The notes below the pieces were generated by a model. The model ran no database searches. It was not told where the DNA came from and worked only from the letters and a program-made list of their open reading frames with translations. A stretch of 64,000 nt of DNA from Ceratobasidium sp. AG-K. Lineage: Eukaryota; Basidiomycota; Agaricomycetes; Cantharellales; Ceratobasidiaceae. Location of the stretch: positions 558,001-622,000 of the forward strand of contig JAWNGF010000006.1 of NCBI GenBank assembly GCA_037039685.1, read 5' to 3'. Shown here in pieces: positions 59,901 to 64,000 of this stretch (positions within the stretch are counted from its first letter, which is position 1; each line of letters begins with the position of its first letter). Both the position numbers and the translations under genes were made by a program.

Positions 59901-61270
59901 TCCACGGCCCTTGTCCTCGAGGAGCCTGGCATCCTTGTTGCCAAATAGAACGAAGGTGCCAGTTTTGGCAAGCTGTTTGACCGACATGAGGCTCGCATGC
60001 AGTCCCGGTACGTGTAGTACACCGTCAATGAACATTTCGGTCTCCTGACGGGCTTCGTTGCATAGCGTAAGCAGCACACGGCCGATTCCGGTCGCATTAG
60101 TCAGGTTCCCGTCGCCCACTCGAACTGGGATTGGTGGTACCAATGGCTGGTAAGTCGAGAACCATGCTCGATTTCGAGTCATATGTTTTGACGCGCCAGA
60201 GTCAAGCAGCCACGTGTCTCGGGCAGACGGATCGTCCACGGCCGGCATCGCATATAGCGACGGCATATCCTTGGGTTCAGCGGGTGTCAGAGCCACTTTG
60301 GCTGACTCGGTTTTAGGTGCAGTACTCGATTCACTCGGTTTCGGCTCGTTTGACTTAGCGGCTCGTCGCTTTTGGTGTGGTCCAGTCCCTTCGGCTCCGC
60401 CTCCTTTCACCCAGCATTCCTTCTTGGTGTGCCCAGGCTTGGCGCAGTTATCGCATAAGGGGCTTTTCGCCTTTTTCTTCCCTTTCGGATCGCTCGGTTT
60501 CTTGGATTTCGGCTTGGGAGCTTGAGCATACATCGCAGTGAGTCCGTCGCCTGTCTTCCGTTGTTCCTCTTCAGTAAAGGCGGCATTTGTGACCATTTCC
60601 GAGGTAATGAGTCCGGTCTGGGTGGATGTCTGGAGGATCGTACTGACAATCGCATAGGACGGGGGGAGCGCATTCATGAAGACTTGGGCAAGCAGTAGGT
60701 TGGTAACGGGCTCGCCGAGGGTCTTCATTTTCGAGGCAATCGATCGGATGCGATTGAAACCAGCAGATAAGTTTTCTTCCTCCTCGATTTTCGCGCTCAT
60801 GAGTTGCTTATAGCAGAAAGAAAGCGACTGCATTCCTTTCCCTTCCCAGCGCTCGACAACTTTCGTCCACGCCACGCCTCGTGCGCCGATGTCGTCTCCC
60901 TCACGTCGGCCATCGCTCCGTCTTCCATGTTCAAGGTAATTTGAGCAAATGCATCATCGTCTCGTTTCTGCCAGTTTTCGATTTCGGTTTTATTGGCTGA
61001 CACTTTGACAGAGTCCTTTTTATCGATCTCGGTGAGTGGTTCAGGCTGTCTTTCGGTGCCATAAGCGATTTTGAGCAGTCCTCGTATGCGTAGGACCGTC
61101 GTTTGGCGGAATTTCCACGAATCGTAGTTGGATCCGTCGTCCTTCAAGAGCGGAATCTCGTAGGTTTTCTTACTAAGGTAAGCGTCGGTCGATGCCATTG
61201 TTGGGGTAGTAACGTTTACAGCGTTCACTGGGTCCTCTTCTGCTTCACTTTTGACGCTACCAGGGCTCAT
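56937..61270 (-). pseudogene. Copia Gag-Pol polyprotein, two lesions
   Basis: On the minus strand from ATG 61270 (MSPGSVKSEAEED). Gag (UBN2-like; KFRQTTVLRIRGLL; LSFCYKQLMSAKIEEEENL) has a zinc knuckle CDNCAKPGHTKKEC. Protease: TWLLDSGASKHMT. Gag-pre-integrase: HHRLGHINYKYVLDMVRKG. Integrase: HSDLHGP, then HLRTDGGGEY and a Glu in ASNGVAERAIRTLND. A Glu/Ser-rich linker (SESESEPEESNSEPE) follows. RT: LDIKTAFLHGVVEEELYMEQ and catalytic HVDD. RNase H: YVDSDYAGDPNTSRSTTGW and SSTEAEYVAAASAARQ. The stop is at 56937. Near 60865-60875 a 5-bp tandem duplication (GCGTG) shifts the frame in HEAW/TKVVERW. At about 59543 a TGA replaces an Arg-type codon between TSTN and ASDVLELLHSD. Otherwise the 830-codon pol segment is open. 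Confidence 0.9.
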
Positions 61271-61274
61271 AACC
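61261..61274 (-). promoter_or_regulatory. Copia primer binding site, initiator tRNA-Met anticodon arm type
   Basis: Directly inside the 5' LTR, in element orientation, is GGTTATGAGCCCTG. Its complement CAGGGCTCATAACC matches the anticodon stem-loop of eukaryotic initiator tRNA-Met (CAU anticodon in the loop), the half-tRNA primer used by Drosophila copia and yeast Ty5. The gag ATG (61270-61268) lies inside it. Confidence 0.8.
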
Positions 61275-61542
61275 TGTTGCGATATGCGCAGTGCCGGGCT
61301 AGATAATCGTGTATCTCAGCTCGTGCTACTTGAGAGTAGAGAACTTGTATATATATACCTAGATAATCGTGTATCTACAGGTAATATAAGTAATAGAAAA
61401 TAAAAAGAAACATCTAAACTATACCTCAGCTTGTGCTACTTGAGAGTAGAGAACTGAGGAAAACTTTCTCCGAAGCTCGAGACCATGTGGAACGCAATCA
61501 CGTGATGCGCATATATCTACGTATAAGACTGTATATTCAACA
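61275..61542 (-). repeat. Copia LTR, right (5' LTR in element orientation)
   Basis: 268 bp, nearly identical to the left LTR (three differences noted), followed by the target duplication ATGTG. Confidence 0.92.
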
Positions 61543-63057
61543 ATGTGCTCTTCCCCATTGAGAGCTACAGGTAGTCTATCAGTCAAGACAGTTTGGGACC
61601 TGCTCATAACTGATCTTACTTCACTCCTGATTTGCACCAGCTCACTCTTGTAATTACTTTTCTTATTAATTAAACCCTTCTCACCTCTGTCAAATTAAGC
61701 AACCTTTAACACCAGTGACAATTTCTACCCATTGAACACCCTGGTCACTTGCAGCCAGAGCCACAGTCCCCAGACAAGGTGTACAATCCTGAAGACATCA
61801 TTGACTTTGTCAATGAGTGAAAATTCAATCTTCCACATTACAAAACCTATACACCCCTGTCAAACTTGTTGATTGCAGAGGTTTGTCAATACCTCCAGGA
61901 GGAGGTAACCACAATGGAGCCCCTTACATTGTGACACTTAAACAAACACCATTTCCTGAGATTGGCCACCATGGCTCAAGATTACCTTTGTATTCCAGGT
62001 ATGTATGTTCATGACCTTCACACAGTTGAGAGTCAGCTGACCTTGTGCCAGGTACCTCAGTAGCAGTGGTGTGTGTTTTTAGCTCTAGTTGCAACCTGAT
62101 TTCAGTGTGGTGCACATTGCTATCTGCTGGAACTATCTGCATATTCATGACTTATCAGGCTGGAATTTTGCTTGAGGAACAAGTTGAAGGTTTTGGAGAC
62201 TCTTGTGACTGACTTGTTGTGCTTACAGTATTTGTATGTATCCAAATATAGTATCTATGTGTAATAATTGTCTGGTGCACATGACATCTGGGTAACTGTC
62301 AGCTAGCTGCAGTTCTTACAAATCAATTGCTGTTTGGCTGGGTTGCTGGCTCATAATCAACAGTTCTGGAGCCAAACCAAGTTGAACTGAATCTGCAGGA
62401 GTCCTACCCACACAACCAACTGCTGCCCTCAATTAAGTAAATGAGGTGTCAACAGGCACCAAAGTGAATTTTGAAGGCTTTTGGTCCTATGTAACAATTA
62501 TTATAGCTGTAAATACTCATCTATTTTGTTTCTAGTGCTTATGATTCCCAAATTCTCTCAATGTACAATCATGCACCAAACTAGTGGAGGACTTACCTTA
62601 GTCCTGTGCAAATAAAAGTCATGCAAAAAGCGCAGATGATTTGCACCTGGATGCATTATATCTGCTCAGCTAGCAAATGTGCCCCCAGCTCATGCTGTTG
62701 CTCCTGTACACCCGTAAGCCCACAGTGGCGACACTCCTGACTGTATGCCACAAAACTCACCAAGGAGTGGCGATTTTATTACAAAGATTTGGCACATATA
62801 GGAAAAGATGCTCTGTATTCTATATACAATCCCTTCTGTCTGGTACATATAGCCTATGGCCTGTGAGGTCCAGGACACGCACAAAATATCGCCCCAAAGT
62901 GGTTATGTGTTTCCAAACTTTTGCAACAGCCTAGTACATATGGGATATTGGATCTTGAGTACCTCAGACACATGCATTCTCATAGTTACTGAACAGAAGA
63001 ACCCCAATAACGCTCTGGATAACTCTGAGGTACAGTCATAAAGATAAAAATAGAACA
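61543..63057. other. CpG-depleted relic DNA
   Basis: From 61543 to about 62700 I find essentially no CG dinucleotide, unlike the genes and the copia element beside it. A broken coding trace is visible on the plus strand around 61780-61930: NPEDIIDFVNE, a stop, KFNLPHYKTYTPLSNLL, then AEVCQYLQEEVTTMEPLTL. I cannot name the source. It is best read as an old mobile-element fragment decayed by CpG transitions. 62700-63057 holds nothing recognised. Confidence 0.6.
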
Positions 63058-64000
63058 TCATACACCAATATGGATAAATGGCACCCATCGTTTGAACGAG
63101 CTGCGGCCGATCTTCTCACGTAGCCCAGCGACAGCCTTGTGCAATGCTCTCGCTGCCTCTGAACAGTCCATCCTTCCATCCTTCAGTAGCTCCGCATACA
63201 CCCTGCCCGCAACCTCCGGTCCATCCTCATCACAGATTGACCACATTGTGGCAATAACACTCGGGTACCCAGACATTAGCATCCCTGCTGCCAGATGGAT
63301 CGACTCATCTGGCCGTTTGTCGTCGCCAGTAGCCGTTTGGCATGCAGACAAGAACGCCAGCCCCTTGCTCTTGAACGAGCGCTTGGTGATTGCCTCGAGA
63401 GTAAGATCGCCGTCGTGTAGGTGAAACGTGCTCAGAGCCGGGTTGTCTGGGTTCTGAGTTGCATGGCAAGCCAGGTGCACCCAGTCATGTTGCTCCATCG
63501 CATCCAGTACCGCGCCGACCGTGGCTTCTGTAGCCTCCATTCGAGTGATTTCTGTCCCGTTCGCGCACGTTTTGATTGCCGAAAGTTCCTGAACAGTGTT
63601 TGGCAAATGACTCATACCCTGTGTATATTCCTGGCCGACGATGAGTAGTTTGGAATCCGGAGTCGTACATACAGGGCGTGGGCCAAGCAATGCGCTTAGA
63701 GTTGGAGTATACGATGATACTACAAGATCCATGGCGTTTGGTTGCACCCCATCATAAAATCCAGCAGCATGGAGCGGAAGAAAGGAGAGAGCGCCAGTAG
63801 TACACCAGGTGACATGAGGTAGATCGTCAACAGGGAGTGGTTGCTAGATGAGATGCGTAAGCTGTCGGCAACTGGCCACGCTACAACCTTGAGCTTACCG
63901 TATAACCTAGGAACTCCAGAACCGGTCCCACCACTCCCCTCCATAGCGTCGCCAGCATGCACCTGAAATTGCTCTCTATTTGTGGCGCTGTGCAATGGCG
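63058..64000 (-). CDS. TPR-CHAT protein E, C-terminal part (runs off the window)
   Basis: Last exon 63843-63058 is 786 nt, the same length as in copies A and D. The intron 63898-63844 (55 nt, GTAAGC...TCTAG) is phase 0, and the previous exon begins at 63899 and continues beyond 64000 (MLATLWRGVVGPVLEFLGYT). The CHAT domain carries HLACHATQNPDNPALS (His) and LSACQTATGDDKRPDES (Cys) and ends KRWVPFIHIGV, 95% like copy D by eye over long blocks. No lesion is seen in the visible part. The TPR array should lie upstream, outside the window. Confidence 0.88.

Larger units (their letters stand above)
56631..61542 (-). mobile_element. Ty1/copia-type LTR retrotransposon
   Basis: 4.9 kb, coding on the minus strand. 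LTRs of 268 bp (56631-56898; 61275-61542) start TGTTG and end CAACA, with three base differences seen. The 5-bp target duplication ATGTG is at 56626-56630 and 61543-61547. Domain order gag, protease, integrase, RT, RNase H is that of copia (Pseudoviridae-like) elements. The body is rich in CG and GC, in sharp contrast to the CpG-poor DNA on both sides, which points to a recent arrival. Two lesions prevent a single polyprotein: a 5-bp tandem duplication in gag and one TGA before integrase. Confidence 0.93.

Noticed and set aside
1..64000. tRNA, rRNA and prokaryotic-type features (operons, Shine-Dalgarno sites, CRISPR arrays)
   Set aside because: None seen by eye; gene structure is clearly eukaryotic. 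A covariance-model scan was not possible here.

Overview
The window looks like nuclear DNA of a basidiomycete fungus. Genes are split by many short (45-90 nt) GT-AG introns. There is an intron-rich secreted GH3 beta-glucosidase, a DHA1-type MFS transporter, an F-box protein, and a one-strand family of very large TPR-CHAT proteins of the kind expanded in Ceratobasidiaceae (Rhizoctonia and relatives). Ty3-type chromoviruses and a Ty1/copia element complete the picture. The genus is an inference from gene content; I ran no search.

Layout. 1-1946: no recognisable gene. 1947-3857(+): F-box protein. 4190-8577(-): TPR-CHAT gene A. 8.6-11.46 kb: gene-poor, with a 17-base G run. 11461-13799(+): MFS transporter with microexons. 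14057-18339(-): TPR-CHAT gene B. 18836-22101(-): beta-glucosidase with apparent lesions. 22479-24546(-): two uncharacterised multi-exon genes. 24886-29010(-): TPR-CHAT C, killed by two C-to-T stop codons. 31199-38049(-): TPR-CHAT D, with two single-base frameshifts and strong internal tandem duplication. 38.1-41.7 kb: nearly empty. 41723-56413: nested chromoviruses. 56631-61542: a CpG-rich copia element on the minus strand. 61543-about 62700: an almost CpG-free relic. 63058-64000(-): the C-terminal part of TPR-CHAT E.

The five TPR-CHAT genes share exon architecture to the base: a 121-nt second exon in A-D, a 786-795-nt last exon, and the same intron just before the CHAT domain. All keep the CHAT His and Cys motifs. 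CHAT is a clan CD (caspase/separase-like) peptidase fold, so this is probably a dispersed family of TPR-sensed proteases undergoing birth and death.

The retroelement block is the most informative part. An old chromovirus (element 1), decayed mostly by CpG-type transitions, was split by a young relative (element 2; target duplication ATATT; LTRs differing at one base that I can see). Element 2 was later hit by a third copy, which collapsed to a reversed solo LTR (target duplication GATAC). Comparing the copies reveals a self-priming PBS, a central polypurine-tract copy, a candidate -1 frameshift site between gag and pol, and a conserved third ORF carrying two SUMO-interaction-like motifs. The copia element has a PBS that matches the anticodon arm of initiator tRNA-Met and contains its own gag start codon.
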